In this document: positions 16,538-26,165 of the stretch, piece after piece
Position numbering within the stretch: the stretch's first letter is position 1
Layout: each line of letters opens with the position of its first letter
DNA from: Pseudomonas azerbaijanoccidentalis
GTDB taxonomy: Bacteria > Pseudomonadota > Gammaproteobacteria > Pseudomonadales > Pseudomonadaceae
Assembly: GCF_019145495.1 (NCBI RefSeq)
Contig: NZ_JAHSTU010000002.1
Coordinates: 62,001-126,000 of the forward strand
Reading direction: 5' to 3'
DNA length: 64,000 nucleotides
Translations under genes and position numbers: made by a program
Notes under the pieces: generated by a model
The model's database searches: none
Seen by the model: only the letters and a program-made list of their open reading frames with translations
Told to the model about the DNA's origin: nothing

Positions 16538-19500
16538 TCAGGGCTCGACCTGGCTCCACTGCTTGTTCAGGCGCTTATCGGAGATCGGCACCTTGGTCCC
16601 CAATTGCTGGGCGAACAATGAAACCCGGTATTCCTCCAGCCACCAGCGATACAACTCCAGCTGCGGATCGCGCTTGCCTTCCTGAGCGTGCTTGTTGGCG
16701 CGGGTCTGGTATTGCGTCCACAGGCCGGACAACTCGCCGCTCCAGACTCGGTCGCGTTGCACTTGGGCACCGATTTTCTCGAAGCGCTGTTCAATCGCCT
16801 TGAGATAGCGCGGCAACTCCTTGAGCCATTGCATCGGCGTTTCCCGGACAAATCCCGGATACACCAGATGGCTGAGTTGCTGCTTGATGTCGTTCAGGGC
16901 CACGGCTTGTGCCAGGTCGATTTTGCCCTTGAAGCGTTTTTGCAGACCATGCCAGAGCTTGAGGATTTCCAGGGTGAGTTTCGCCAAACGCTCGGCGTGC
17001 TCAGTCCAGGCACCGCGCTTGCGCTCGGCCAACGACGCTAAACCGGCGCCATCACGGGGCAACGGGTCTTCACCGTCGAGAATGCAGCTGTCGAGACTGG
17101 CCAGCAGAATGTCTTCGACCAACGCATCAACGCGGCCCATGTCGCGGTACAACAGACCCAGTTCAGTCAGGCCTGGCAACTTGCCGCGCAGGAACTTCGC
17201 AGGCTCGGCCAGTTGCTGCATCAGCAAACGCTGCAAGGCGCGGCGATGCTGGAACTCGGCCTCGGCCGGGGTCGAGAAACGCCCTTCCTTGACCGTACCG
17301 CCCTCTTCCACCAGCGCCGGATAGACCGTCATCGACAGCCCGGCGATCTTCTGCTGGGTTTTCTCGGCCACAGCGGCGAACACTTTCGGCTCGACCGGTT
17401 GCTGGCTTTTCGCGGTTTGCGGTACGGCCAATGCGGCTTGGCTGGCTTCGGCGAAACGCGCCGTCAGTTCGGCCAGATCGCGACCTTCGCCGAGGAACTT
17501 GCCTTGAGCATCGACGATTTCCAGGTTCATCCGCAGATGGCTTTCAACCTGCTGCGCCGCCTCGGCCCAGGCTTCATCGCTGACCCGCGCACCGGTCATG
17601 CGCAGCAACTCGCGGCCCAAGGCCTGGGGCAGCGAGCCCTCGGCAAAGGTCATGCGTTGCAGCGCGGCTTTGACGAAGTCCGGCACCGGTACGAAGTTCT
17701 TGCGCAGTGCCTTGGGCAGGTTGCGCACCAACGCAATGCACTTGGCTTCGATGACACCCGGCACCAACCATTCCAGGCGCTCCGGCGGCAACATCGGCAG
17801 CAACGGCGCCGGCACGCGCAGGGTCACGCCATCGCGCGGATGGTTCGGTTCGAAGTGATAACTCAGGGCCAACTCCAGATCACCGATGTGCAAGGTGTCC
17901 GGGTAATGCTGGGCGGTGACTTCACTGGCTTCGCGGGCCAGCACGTCTTCTTCGCGCATGATCAGCAGCTGCGGGTCTTTCTGGCTGTTGATTCGATACC
18001 AACTGTCGAAGGTCGCGGTCTGGTGAATCTCTGCCGGCAATCGTGCGTCGTAGAAGGCGTACAGGGTTTCTTCGTCGGCGAGAATATCGCGACGACGGGC
18101 CTTGGCTTCCAGTTCGTCGAGCTGTTCCAGCAGTTGTTTGTTGGCCGTCAGGCACTTGGCCTTGGACTGGATTTCGCCACGCACCAGCCCTTCGCGGATA
18201 AACAGTTCGCGGGACACCACCGGGTCGACCGGGCCGTAATGCACCGGCCGACGGCCGACCACGATCAGCCCGAACAGAGTGATTTGTTCGAAGGCCACAA
18301 CCTGCCCGCGCTTCTTCTCCCAATGGGGTTCGAAGTGGTTTTTCTTGATCAGGTGCCCGGCCAGCGGTTCGATCCAGTCGGCGTCGATCTTGGCCACCAT
18401 GCGCGCGTAGAGCTTGGTGGTTTCCACCAGTTCGGCGGTCATCAGCCATTGCGGGCGTTTCTTGCCGATGCCCGACGACGGATGAATCCAGAAGCGCCGC
18501 TGACGTGCGCCGAGGTAGTCGCCGTCCTCGGTTTTCTGGCCGATCTGGCTGAGCAGGCCCACCAGCACCGCTTTGTGCAGTTTCGGATAATCCGCCGGCT
18601 CTTTATTGAGGCTCAGCTGCATGTCGCGGCAGATCAGGCTCAACTGGCGATGGGAGTCGCGCCATTCGCGAAGACGCAGGTAATTCAGGAAATTCTTGCG
18701 GCACCAGTTACGCAGCGGACTGGCGGTCAGTGCCTGGCGCTGCTCTTCGAAACCGCGCCACAGGTTGACCAGCCCGGCGAAGTCCGAGTCGGTGTCTTTC
18801 CACTGGGCGTGTGCCTGATCCGCCGCTTGCTGGCGCTCCGGCGGACGCTCGCGCGGGTCCTGGATCGACATGGCGCTGGCGACGATCAGCACTTCCTGCA
18901 AGCTACCGAGCTTGGCCGCTTCGAGCAGCATACGGCCCATGCGCGGGTCTACCGGCAAGCGCGCCAACTGGCGACCGAGCGGCGTCAACTGACTGTTGCG
19001 GTCCACCGCCGAAAGCTCTTGCAGCAGGTTGTAGCCGTCGCTGATCGCCTTGCCATCCGGCGGCTCGATGAACGGGAACGCGGTGACTTCGCCGAGGCGC
19101 AGATGAAGCATCTGCAAAATAACGGCGGCGAGGTTGGTACGCAGGATTTCCGGATCGGTGAATTCCGGACGCCCCAGAAAATCTTCTTCGCTGTAGAGGC
19201 GAATGCAGATACCCGGCTCGACCCGCCCGCAGCGACCTTTACGCTGGTTGGCGCTGGCTTGGGAAACCGCTTCGATCGGCAGGCGCTGGACTTTGGCGCG
19301 GTAGCTGTAGCGGCTAATGCGCGCCGTACCGCTGTCGATCACGTAGCGAATGCCCGGCACGGTCAGCGAGGTTTCCGCGACGTTGGTCGCCAGCACCACG
19401 CGACGCCCTGGGTGCGACTGGAAAATCCGCTGCTGCTCCGCCGGCGACAGCCGTGCGTACAACGGCAGGATTTCGGTGTGTTTGAGCTGGGCTTTACGCA

Positions 19501-20449
19501 GCATGTCCGCAGCATCGCGAATCTCGCGCTCACCGGGCAGGAACACCAGCACATCACCGGGACTGCGGCGTTCGCTGCGTTCGTAAGCGGCGATTTCATC
19601 GAGGGTGGCGAGGATCGCTTGATCCACCGTCAGGTCGTCTTCGACGCGGTTGCCCTCTTCGTCTTGCTCAAGCGTCAGCGGGCGATACCAGGTGTCCACC
19701 GGGAACGTACGCCCGGACACTTCGACAATCGGCGCATCGTCGAAGTGCTTGGAGAAGCGCTCCAGATCGATGGTCGCCGAGGTGATGATGACTTTCAGGT
19801 CGGGGCGACGCGGCAGCAGGGTTTTCAGGTAACCGAGCAGGAAGTCGATGTTGAGGCTGCGTTCGTGGGCTTCGTCGACGATGATCGTGTCGTAGCGTTC
19901 CAGATAGCGGTCGTTCTGGGTTTCCGCCAGCAGGATACCGTCGGTCATCAACTTGATCAGGGTGTTGGAATCGCTCTGATCTTCGAAGCGCACTTGATAA
20001 CCGACCAATGCGCCCAACGGCGTGCCGAGCTCTTCGGCGACCCGACTGGCGACGCTGCGCGCAGCAATCCGCCGCGGCTGGGTGTGGCCGATCAGGCCAT
20101 GCTGACCGCGACCGATTTCCAGGCAGATCTTCGGCAACTGGGTGGTTTTACCCGAACCGGTCTCGCCCGCGATGATCAGCACCTGATGCTTTTCCAGCGC
20201 TTTCTTTATTTCGTCGCGCTTGGCGGCAATCGGCAGGCTGTCGTCGTAACGAATCACCGGCAGGCTGGCCTTGCGCGCCAGCACCTGATCACAGGACGCC
20301 TGCATCCGCGCCACCCACTGGGCCAGCTTGGCCTCGTCGGGTTTCTTGCGCAGCTCAAGCAACTGCCGCCGCAGCCGGTGGCGGTCGGCGAGCATGGCGT
20401 GATCGAGGTTTTTCAGCAGTTTGTCGATGGAGGGCGATTCGTCGGTCAT
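16538..20449 (-). CDS. hrpA: ATP-dependent RNA helicase HrpA
   Basis: A 1303-residue DEAH-box helicase, the normal size for HrpA. Walker A is GETGSGKTTQ (~95), the DEAH box is VDEAHERSLN (~190), motif III is SAT and motif VI is QRKGRCGRVEPG (~400). The helicase-associated (HA2) and OB-fold regions follow, then the long HrpA-specific C-terminal domain. HrpA resolves RNA structures and has been linked to rescue of stalled ribosomes and mRNA processing. A very long open frame runs antisense to it but is a composition artefact. The gene lies 159 bases downstream of aceK, with a REP pair between. Confidence 0.97.
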   Translation of the reverse strand: MTDESPSIDKLLKNLDHAMLADRHRLRRQLLELRKKPDEAKLAQWVARMQASCDQVLARKASLPVIRYDDSLPIAAKRDEIKKALEKHQVLIIAGETGSGKTTQLPKICLEIGRGQHGLIGHTQPRRIAARSVASRVAEELGTPLGALVGYQVRFEDQSDSNTLIKLMTDGILLAETQNDRYLERYDTIIVDEAHERSLNIDFLLGYLKTLLPRRPDLKVIITSATIDLERFSKHFDDAPIVEVSGRTFPVDTWYRPLTLEQDEEGNRVEDDLTVDQAILATLDEIAAYERSERRSPGDVLVFLPGEREIRDAADMLRKAQLKHTEILPLYARLSPAEQQRIFQSHPGRRVVLATNVAETSLTVPGIRYVIDSGTARISRYSYRAKVQRLPIEAVSQASANQRKGRCGRVEPGICIRLYSEEDFLGRPEFTDPEILRTNLAAVILQMLHLRLGEVTAFPFIEPPDGKAISDGYNLLQELSAVDRNSQLTPLGRQLARLPVDPRMGRMLLEAAKLGSLQEVLIVASAMSIQDPRERPPERQQAADQAHAQWKDTDSDFAGLVNLWRGFEEQRQALTASPLRNWCRKNFLNYLRLREWRDSHRQLSLICRDMQLSLNKEPADYPKLHKAVLVGLLSQIGQKTEDGDYLGARQRRFWIHPSSGIGKKRPQWLMTAELVETTKLYARMVAKIDADWIEPLAGHLIKKNHFEPHWEKKRGQVVAFEQITLFGLIVVGRRPVHYGPVDPVVSRELFIREGLVRGEIQSKAKCLTANKQLLEQLDELEAKARRRDILADEETLYAFYDARLPAEIHQTATFDSWYRINSQKDPQLLIMREEDVLAREASEVTAQHYPDTLHIGDLELALSYHFEPNHPRDGVTLRVPAPLLPMLPPERLEWLVPGVIEAKCIALVRNLPKALRKNFVPVPDFVKAALQRMTFAEGSLPQALGRELLRMTGARVSDEAWAEAAQQVESHLRMNLEIVDAQGKFLGEGRDLAELTARFAEASQAALAVPQTAKSQQPVEPKVFAAVAEKTQQKIAGLSMTVYPALVEEGGTVKEGRFSTPAEAEFQHRRALQRLLMQQLAEPAKFLRGKLPGLTELGLLYRDMGRVDALVEDILLASLDSCILDGEDPLPRDGAGLASLAERKRGAWTEHAERLAKLTLEILKLWHGLQKRFKGKIDLAQAVALNDIKQQLSHLVYPGFVRETPMQWLKELPRYLKAIEQRFEKIGAQVQRDRVWSGELSGLWTQYQTRANKHAQEGKRDPQLELYRWWLEEYRVSLFAQQLGTKVPISDKRLNKQWSQVEP

Positions 20450-20526
20450 CGGGTACGCAATTCAGTCGTCTAGTGGCGCAGGGTCGGGGATTGTCGCAGA
20501 TTTGCCATGGATTGGCTGTTTCTCCT

Positions 20527-20606
20527 GTAGGAGCTGTCGAGTGAAACGAGGCTGCGATCTTTTGATTTCAAGATCAAAAGATCGCAGCCTTCGGCAGCTC
20601 CTACAG
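20527..20606. repeat. REP pair, family A, copy 4 (opposite polarity, one diverged arm)
   Basis: The left arm TAGGAGCTGTCGAGTGAAAC then GAGGCTGCGATCTTTT differs in the stem tip (GTCGAGTGAAACGAGG instead of GCCGAAGG) but keeps the conserved ends. The right arm is canonical. It lies between aceK and hrpA. Confidence 0.88.
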
Positions 20607-20608
20607 GG

Positions 20609-22324
20609 TCAGTTTTCGGCGCTTTTACGCCGATACGGAAACACATCAATCACCTTCCCCGCCCGAATCGCCTCTTGCAGGCTCTTCCAGTAATCGGCGT
20701 TGTACAGCTCGCCATGCAACTGGTCGAACAGCTTGCGCTGCCCCGAATCGGCAAACAGGAACGGTGGAAACTCTTCAGGGAACACATCCAGCGGCCCGAT
20801 CGAGTACCACGGCTCCGAAGCCATTTCGTCCTCCGGAGTGCGCGGTTGCGGGATGTGGCGGAAATTGGCTTCGGTCAGGAAGCAGATCTCGTCGTAGTCG
20901 TAGAACACCACCCGACCGTGTCGGGTGACACCGAAGTTCTTCAGCAGCATGTCACCGGGAAAAATGTTGGCGGCCGCCAGTTGCTTGATTGCCAGGCCGT
21001 AATCGTCCAGGGCCTCGCGCACCTGTGCATCGTTGGCGTTTTCCAGATAGAGGTTCAGCGGCGTCATGCGCCGTTCAGTCCAGCAGTGACGGATCAGCAC
21101 CGTGTCGCCTTCCACCGACACTGTCGACGGCGCGACTTCCAGCAATTCCTCAAGGCATGCCGGATCGAATTTGCTCAACGGAAAACGGAAGTCGGCGAAT
21201 TCCTGGGTATCGGCCATGCGCCCGACGCGGTCGACGCTTTTCACCAAACGGTATTTTTCGATCACCGTGGCGCGGTCGACGTTTTTCGACGGCGAGAAAC
21301 GGTCCTTGATGATCTTGAATACGGTGTTGAACCCCGGCAGGGTGAACACGCTCATCACCATGCCGCGCACGCCGGGGGCCATGATGAACTGGTCGTCGGT
21401 GTTGGCCAGGTGATTGATCAGCGCCCGGTAGAACTCCGACTTGCCGTGCTTGTAGAAGCCGATCGAGGTGTACAGCTCGGCGATGTGCTTGCCCGGCAGG
21501 ATGCGCTTGAGGAAGCCGATGAACTCCGCCGGCACCGGCACATCCACCATGAAATACGAGCGGGTGAACGAGAAGATGATCGACACGTCCGCCTCGTCGG
21601 TGATCAGCGCATCGATCTGAATGCCGCGCCCTTCGAGGTGCAACAGCGGAATCGCCAGCGGCCATTGCTCATCGGCGGTGTAGATGCGCCCCACCAGGTA
21701 CGCGCCCTTGTTGCGGTACAGCACCGAGGAAAACAGTTCGACGCTCAACTCCGGGTCTTTGCACACCCAATCCGGCAGGTTCTCGCGCAGTTGTGCTTCG
21801 AGGCGCTTCAGGTCGCCGGACAAGTCGGCGTATTCCTCGCTGAAACGATAGTCGGCAAAGATACTCGCCAGCATGCCGGACAACTGGCCCTGAGGCTTGT
21901 AGGTACGGGTTTGTGCAGCGCGAGCCCGGCGCAGGCTCGGCCGAGTGGTGTGGATGAACATGCAGCCGTCGCTGATCAGGTCATGGCTGAAGAGCCCGCA
22001 GAAGATCGAGTTGTACCAGGTCTCGGACAGTTCATCGTCGAAGCGCAGGTCGATCAGGCTGATGTAGGCACTTTTCACCAGCGGCCAGCAGCTGACGTCG
22101 AGCGTGTCGGTATCAAACGCGGTGCGCAGGCGCTCCACGGTTTCGCTGACTTTTTCTTCGTACAGACTGATCCGCGCCGCCGACGCCGATTGCGTCTCCT
22201 GCCACTTGGCCTGCTCGAAGCGTGCCCGGGCGCCGTCAGTGATCTGGCGAAAATGCTCGCGGTAATCGTCAAAGCCATCGAGGATCAAGCGGGCGATGTC
22301 GGCGGCTGGCCATTGCTGCGGCAT
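20609..22324 (-). CDS. aceK: Isocitrate dehydrogenase kinase/phosphatase
   Basis: A 571-residue bifunctional enzyme that phosphorylates isocitrate dehydrogenase to divert carbon into the glyoxylate shunt, and also reverses the reaction. Length and sequence fit the AceK family throughout. The ATP-binding region includes [20 protein letters not shown] (~320) and the catalytic region includes [20 protein letters not shown] (~450). In enterics aceK follows aceBA; here it stands alone, as is usual in Pseudomonas. Confidence 0.97.
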   Translation of the reverse strand: MPQQWPAADIARLILDGFDDYREHFRQITDGARARFEQAKWQETQSASAARISLYEEKVSETVERLRTAFDTDTLDVSCWPLVKSAYISLIDLRFDDELSETWYNSIFCGLFSHDLISDGCMFIHTTRPSLRRARAAQTRTYKPQGQLSGMLASIFADYRFSEEYADLSGDLKRLEAQLRENLPDWVCKDPELSVELFSSVLYRNKGAYLVGRIYTADEQWPLAIPLLHLEGRGIQIDALITDEADVSIIFSFTRSYFMVDVPVPAEFIGFLKRILPGKHIAELYTSIGFYKHGKSEFYRALINHLANTDDQFIMAPGVRGMVMSVFTLPGFNTVFKIIKDRFSPSKNVDRATVIEKYRLVKSVDRVGRMADTQEFADFRFPLSKFDPACLEELLEVAPSTVSVEGDTVLIRHCWTERRMTPLNLYLENANDAQVREALDDYGLAIKQLAAANIFPGDMLLKNFGVTRHGRVVFYDYDEICFLTEANFRHIPQPRTPEDEMASEPWYSIGPLDVFPEEFPPFLFADSGQRKLFDQLHGELYNADYWKSLQEAIRAGKVIDVFPYRRKSAEN

Positions 22325-22503
22325 GGTGAGACCTCTGCGGGAATTCGTGAGTCTTGAGCTTAGCCAGTGAAGCGGGTGCAGGAGAAGCGTAATTTTGCGG
22401 GTGCCGCGTCATCGACGCCGCGATGGGTTCAATGCTCGTTTTCCGGTTGCCACGGGCAAGGCTGTCAGCAACACTCTCGCCCTCATCAAGGAAGGAACAC
22501 GCT

Positions 22504-23415
22504 GTGAACCCCGTCGATATTTTCCGTTTACTGTCCCTGGCGGCCATTTGGGGTGCGAGTTTCCTGTTCATGCGCATCATCGCCCCGGTGATTGGCAGCA
22601 TTCCCACCGCTTTTTTCCGCGTATCGATTGCCGCTGCCGGGTTGCTGGTGATTCTGGGGCTGATGCGCATCAGTTGGGATTTCAAGGGCAAACTGAAAAC
22701 CGTGATGCTGCTCGGGGTGATCAACTCCGGGATTCCGGCGACGCTCTATTCGGTGGCCGCGCAGGTGCTGCCCGCTGGTTACTCATCGATTTTCAATGCC
22801 ACGACGCCGTTGATGGGCGTGCTGATTGGCGGGCTGTTTTTCCATGAAAGGCTCACGGGCGCCAAACTGGGTGGGGTGTTTCTGGGGCTGTTCGGTGTTG
22901 GCGTGCTGACCCGCGCCGGTCCGGTGGCGTTCGACATGGAACTGCTGATGGGTGCTGTCGCCTGTCTTCTCGCGACCACCTGTTACGGATTCGCGGGGTT
23001 TCTCGCCCGCCGCTGGCTCGATCAGGCCGGTGGTCTGGACAGCCGTTTATCGGCACTGGGCAGCATGCTCGGCGCAACGTTGTTTCTGTTGCCGCTGTTC
23101 GGCTACAGCGTGATCAGCCAGCCACCAGCGAGCTGGGGCGGCTGGAGCGTGTGGCTGTCGCTGCTGGGATTGGGCCTGGGCTGCACGGCGTTTGCCTACA
23201 TCATTTACTTCCGGCTACTGAGCTCGATTGGTCCGGTGAAATCGATGACCACAACCTTTTTGATCCCGCTGTTCGGCGTGTTGTGGGGAGGGCTGTTTCT
23301 CGATGAACCGCTGTCGATGGCGCATGTGTATGGCGGGGTGTTGATTGCAGTGGCGTTGTGGATGGTGTTGAAGCCGGCTGCCGTGAAGGTGGCTGAGGTG
23401 ACTGCCAACAAGTAG
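22504..23415 (+). CDS. DMT superfamily (EamA) transporter
   Basis: A 303-residue inner-membrane protein with about ten hydrophobic segments arranged as two EamA repeats. The N-terminal LLSLAAIWGASFLFMRI is typical. The start is GTG 22504, with AAGGAAGG about 8 bases upstream; the frame is open further upstream but that extension is polar and not membrane-like. EamA proteins generally export metabolites or amino acids; the substrate is unknown. It is divergent from aceK and followed by a family C repeat. Confidence 0.9.
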   Translation: MNPVDIFRLLSLAAIWGASFLFMRIIAPVIGSIPTAFFRVSIAAAGLLVILGLMRISWDFKGKLKTVMLLGVINSGIPATLYSVAAQVLPAGYSSIFNATTPLMGVLIGGLFFHERLTGAKLGGVFLGLFGVGVLTRAGPVAFDMELLMGAVACLLATTCYGFAGFLARRWLDQAGGLDSRLSALGSMLGATLFLLPLFGYSVISQPPASWGGWSVWLSLLGLGLGCTAFAYIIYFRLLSSIGPVKSMTTTFLIPLFGVLWGGLFLDEPLSMAHVYGGVLIAVALWMVLKPAAVKVAEVTANK

Positions 23416-23433
23416 TTGGGTGGTGTTGCTGAT

Positions 23434-23509
23434 GACGCCATCGCTGGCAAGCCCGCTCCCACAAGGACGCGTATAACCCTGTGGGAGCTGGCTTGCCAGC
23501 GATGGCGTC
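23434..23509. repeat. REP pair, family C (GACGCCATCGCTGGC), copy 1
   Basis: Inverted pair GACGCCATCGCTGGCAAGCC ... GGCTTGCCAGCGATGGCGTC with a ~20-base centre. It lies between the convergent EamA and aldehyde dehydrogenase genes. Confidence 0.9.
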
Positions 23510-23519
23510 AGTTCAGACA

Positions 23520-25100
23520 CTACAGGGCCGAAGCACTGACCTCGCCATCCACCAACCGCCGAATCCCCAGCGGATTAGCGTTCTGCAACGCCTCGGGCAG
23601 CAACGCATCCGGGTAATTCTGGAAACACACCGGTCGCAGGAAACGGTCGATGGCCAGTGTCCCCACCGACGTACCGCGAGAATCCGACGTCGCCGGATAC
23701 GGTCCGCCATGCACCATCGCCTCACACACCTCGACCCCGGTCGGATAGCCGTTGAGCAGAATCCGCCCGACTTTCTCCTGAAGTATTTCAGTCAACCAGC
23801 GGTAGTCCAGTAACTCATTGGCCTCGCCGATCAACGTCGCCGTCAATTGCCCGCGCAAGCCGTGCAGCGCCGCCGCCAACTGCGCGCGATCCTCGACCTC
23901 GATGACAATGGTGGTCGGCCCGAACACCTCCTCTTGCAACAACTCATCGCCCTTGAGCAACAGGCTGACATCGGCCTTGAACACTTGCGGCTGCGCTTGA
24001 TTGCCCTGTTGCGGCTTGCCCGCCAGGTGCGTCAGGCCGGGATGCTCGTGCAACTCGCCCAGGCCTCGGCTGTAACTGGCCAACGCGCCGGCGTTGAGCA
24101 TGGTTTGTGGCGGTTGCTGGTTCATGCTCGCGCAGAAGGTTTCCAGGAAGGTGCTGAACTGCGGCGAACGCAAACCAATGACCAGTCCCGGATTGGTACA
24201 GAACTGACCGCAACCCAAGGTCACGGAACCGGCCAGTTGCGCCGCGATCTGCTCGCCGCGAACCGCCAGTGCCTCGGGCAACAGGAACACCGGGTTGATG
24301 CTCGACATCTCGGCAAACACCGGAATGGGTTGTGGCCGGGTCGCCGCCATGTGACTCAAGGCATTGCCGCCCTTGAGCGAACCAGTAAAGCCGACTGCCT
24401 GAATCGCCGGATGCTTGACCAGCCACTCACCGACGCCACCGCCATAAATCATGTTGAACACACCCGCTGGCATTTCCGTGCGTTCGGCGGCGCGGATGAT
24501 CGCGTCCGCCACCCACTCGGCAGTCGCCATGTGCCCGCTGTGCGCCTTGAACACCACCGGGCAACCGGCGGCCAGTGCCGAAGCGGTATCGCCACCAGCG
24601 GTAGAGAATGCCAACGGAAAGTTGCTGGCGCCGAACACCGCCACCGGCCCGAGGGCGATGCGATACTGACGCAGGTCCGGGCGTGGCAACGGCTGTCGGT
24701 CCGGCAATGCCCGGTCGATGCGTGCGCCATAGAAATCGCCGCGACGCAGCACCTTGGCAAACAAGCGCAACTGGCCGCTGGTACGTCCGCGTTCACCTTG
24801 AATACGCCCGGCAGGCAACGCGGTTTCACGGCACACGGTGGCGACGAAATCGTCACCCAGTGCATCAATTTCATCAGCGATGGCATCAAGGAAGGTCGCG
24901 CGCTTTTCAGCACTGAGATTGCGGTAAACCGGGTACGCGGCATCAGCGGCTTTGGCGGCGGCATCCACTTCGGCTTCGGATGCCTGAATGAAGAATCCGG
25001 GCAGCGCTTCGCCGGTCGTTGCATCAAGGCTTTGCAGCTGCATCGTGCCGTTGGCACTGCGGCGACCGCCAATGTAGTTGTGTCCGAGAAATTGGGTCAT
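23520..25100 (-). CDS. Aldehyde dehydrogenase, alpha-ketoglutaric semialdehyde (2,5-dioxovalerate) type
   Basis: A 526-residue NAD(P)-dependent aldehyde dehydrogenase of the ~525-residue subgroup that oxidises 2,5-dioxovalerate to 2-oxoglutarate. The catalytic Cys is in GCGQFCTNPG (~300), the general base Glu is in FAEMSSINPV (~265), and the cofactor loop is FTGSLKGG (~235). GTAGGAGTCGAC precedes the ATG. It is last in the minus-strand sugar-acid operon, 17 bases after the GguC/AraD1 gene. Context supports the terminal oxidation step of a non-phosphorylating pentose or hexaric acid pathway. Confidence 0.88.
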   Translation of the reverse strand: MTQFLGHNYIGGRRSANGTMQLQSLDATTGEALPGFFIQASEAEVDAAAKAADAAYPVYRNLSAEKRATFLDAIADEIDALGDDFVATVCRETALPAGRIQGERGRTSGQLRLFAKVLRRGDFYGARIDRALPDRQPLPRPDLRQYRIALGPVAVFGASNFPLAFSTAGGDTASALAAGCPVVFKAHSGHMATAEWVADAIIRAAERTEMPAGVFNMIYGGGVGEWLVKHPAIQAVGFTGSLKGGNALSHMAATRPQPIPVFAEMSSINPVFLLPEALAVRGEQIAAQLAGSVTLGCGQFCTNPGLVIGLRSPQFSTFLETFCASMNQQPPQTMLNAGALASYSRGLGELHEHPGLTHLAGKPQQGNQAQPQVFKADVSLLLKGDELLQEEVFGPTTIVIEVEDRAQLAAALHGLRGQLTATLIGEANELLDYRWLTEILQEKVGRILLNGYPTGVEVCEAMVHGGPYPATSDSRGTSVGTLAIDRFLRPVCFQNYPDALLPEALQNANPLGIRRLVDGEVSASAL

Positions 25101-25117
25101 GTCGACTCCTACAAAGG

Positions 25118-26113
25118 TCAGAGTGTGCGGACCTGACCGATGGCCAGCGGCTGGGCACTCTCACCGATACCGTTGACCAACGGCGCGCCGAACTCATCGA
25201 GGCTGATCTGGAAGCGATCCCCCGGCTGGGTCTTCACGCCGTCGGCAAACGACAGCGTGGCAGTGCCGAAGTAATGCACGTGGACATCACCAGGACGCAA
25301 AAACTGCGCGTATTTGAAGTGATGAAACTCAAGGTTGGCCAGGCTGTGGCACATGTTGTCTTCGCCGCTGAGAAATTCCTTCTCCCAGATCGTTTCGCCA
25401 TTGCGCTTGATGCGGCTCGTGCCGACCAGGTGCGTGGGTAACTCACCGACACGCAACTCTGGCCCATAAGCGCAACTGCGCAATTTTGAATGCGCGAGAT
25501 ACAGGTAATTGCGCCGCTCCATGACATGGTCGGAGAACTCATTACCCAGTGCATAACCGACGCGATACGGCTGGCCATCGTCGCCAATGACGTAAAGGCC
25601 GGTCAGCTCCGGCTCTTCGCCAGCGTCTTCGGCAAACGGCGGCACCGGGAAGTCCGCACCGGGGCGTACGACGATGCTGCCGTCACCCTTGTAGAACCAC
25701 TCCGGTTGCGCACCGACCTGCCCCGCCGCTGGCTTGCCACCTTCAAGCCCCCATTTGAAGATGCGCATGGTGTCGGTCATGCCGGCTTCGACTTCACCGT
25801 CATGCTGGTGCATTTTGTCCCGCGCCGATGCGCTGCCCAGATGGGTCAAACCAGTGCCGCTGATCAGGCAGTGGGCCGGGTCTTCGTGGTCCAGTGGCGG
25901 CAGGACTTTGCGTTCCTGCAACAACGTCGCGTAATCCGGTCCCGGTTCGGTGCCGCGCAAGGCGACTTCTTCTTGCAGATTGCGTTGCGCACGAATTGCC
26001 GCCAACGCCAGTTCGCGAGTGCTACGGGTATCGCGAACCCGCAGAATCTGCGCCCCGGCGACCACGCCGACCTGACGCTCGCCCTCAGTGTTTTCAAATT
26101 GAATCAAGTGCAT
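25118..26113 (-). CDS. GguC/AraD1 family protein (FAH fold), probable sugar-acid dehydratase
   Basis: A 331-residue protein of the fumarylacetoacetate-hydrolase fold. The N-terminal half is family-specific (MHLIQFENTEGERQVGVV). The C-terminal half has the FAH core with metal-binding acidic residues in GLYVIGDDGQPYRVGYALGN and EFSDHVMERRNYLYLA. Relatives occur in sugar-acid catabolic operons and beside chvE/ggu genes in Agrobacterium, where a 2-keto-3-deoxy-acid dehydratase role is proposed. ATG 26113 has GGAGG 9 bases upstream. It is co-transcribed between the RhmD-like gene and the semialdehyde dehydrogenase, which fits the intermediate dehydration step; this is inference. Confidence 0.82.
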   Translation of the reverse strand: MHLIQFENTEGERQVGVVAGAQILRVRDTRSTRELALAAIRAQRNLQEEVALRGTEPGPDYATLLQERKVLPPLDHEDPAHCLISGTGLTHLGSASARDKMHQHDGEVEAGMTDTMRIFKWGLEGGKPAAGQVGAQPEWFYKGDGSIVVRPGADFPVPPFAEDAGEEPELTGLYVIGDDGQPYRVGYALGNEFSDHVMERRNYLYLAHSKLRSCAYGPELRVGELPTHLVGTSRIKRNGETIWEKEFLSGEDNMCHSLANLEFHHFKYAQFLRPGDVHVHYFGTATLSFADGVKTQPGDRFQISLDEFGAPLVNGIGESAQPLAIGQVRTL

Positions 26114-26137
26114 GGTGTGCCTCCAATCAGTCAACCG

Positions 26138-26159
26138 AACGCCGCCCGAAAGCGGCGTT
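26138..26159 (-). other. Intercistronic hairpin in the sugar-acid operon
   Basis: Stem AACGCCGC / GCGGCGTT with a 6-nt loop between the RhmD-like and GguC/AraD1 genes. It has no T-run, so processing, attenuation or mRNA stabilisation is more likely than termination. Confidence 0.6.
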
Positions 26160-26165
26160 TGAAGG

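Noticed and set aside
17213..20473. A 1086-codon open frame antisense to hrpA
   Set aside because: It mirrors the codon pattern of hrpA in GC-rich DNA, is rich in His, Gln and Arg, has no domain or ribosome-binding site, and its opposite strand encodes a full-length conserved helicase.
20675..22357. A 560-codon open frame antisense to aceK
   Set aside because: It is a shadow of aceK, with low-complexity His/Gln/Arg/Val composition and no recognisable motif.
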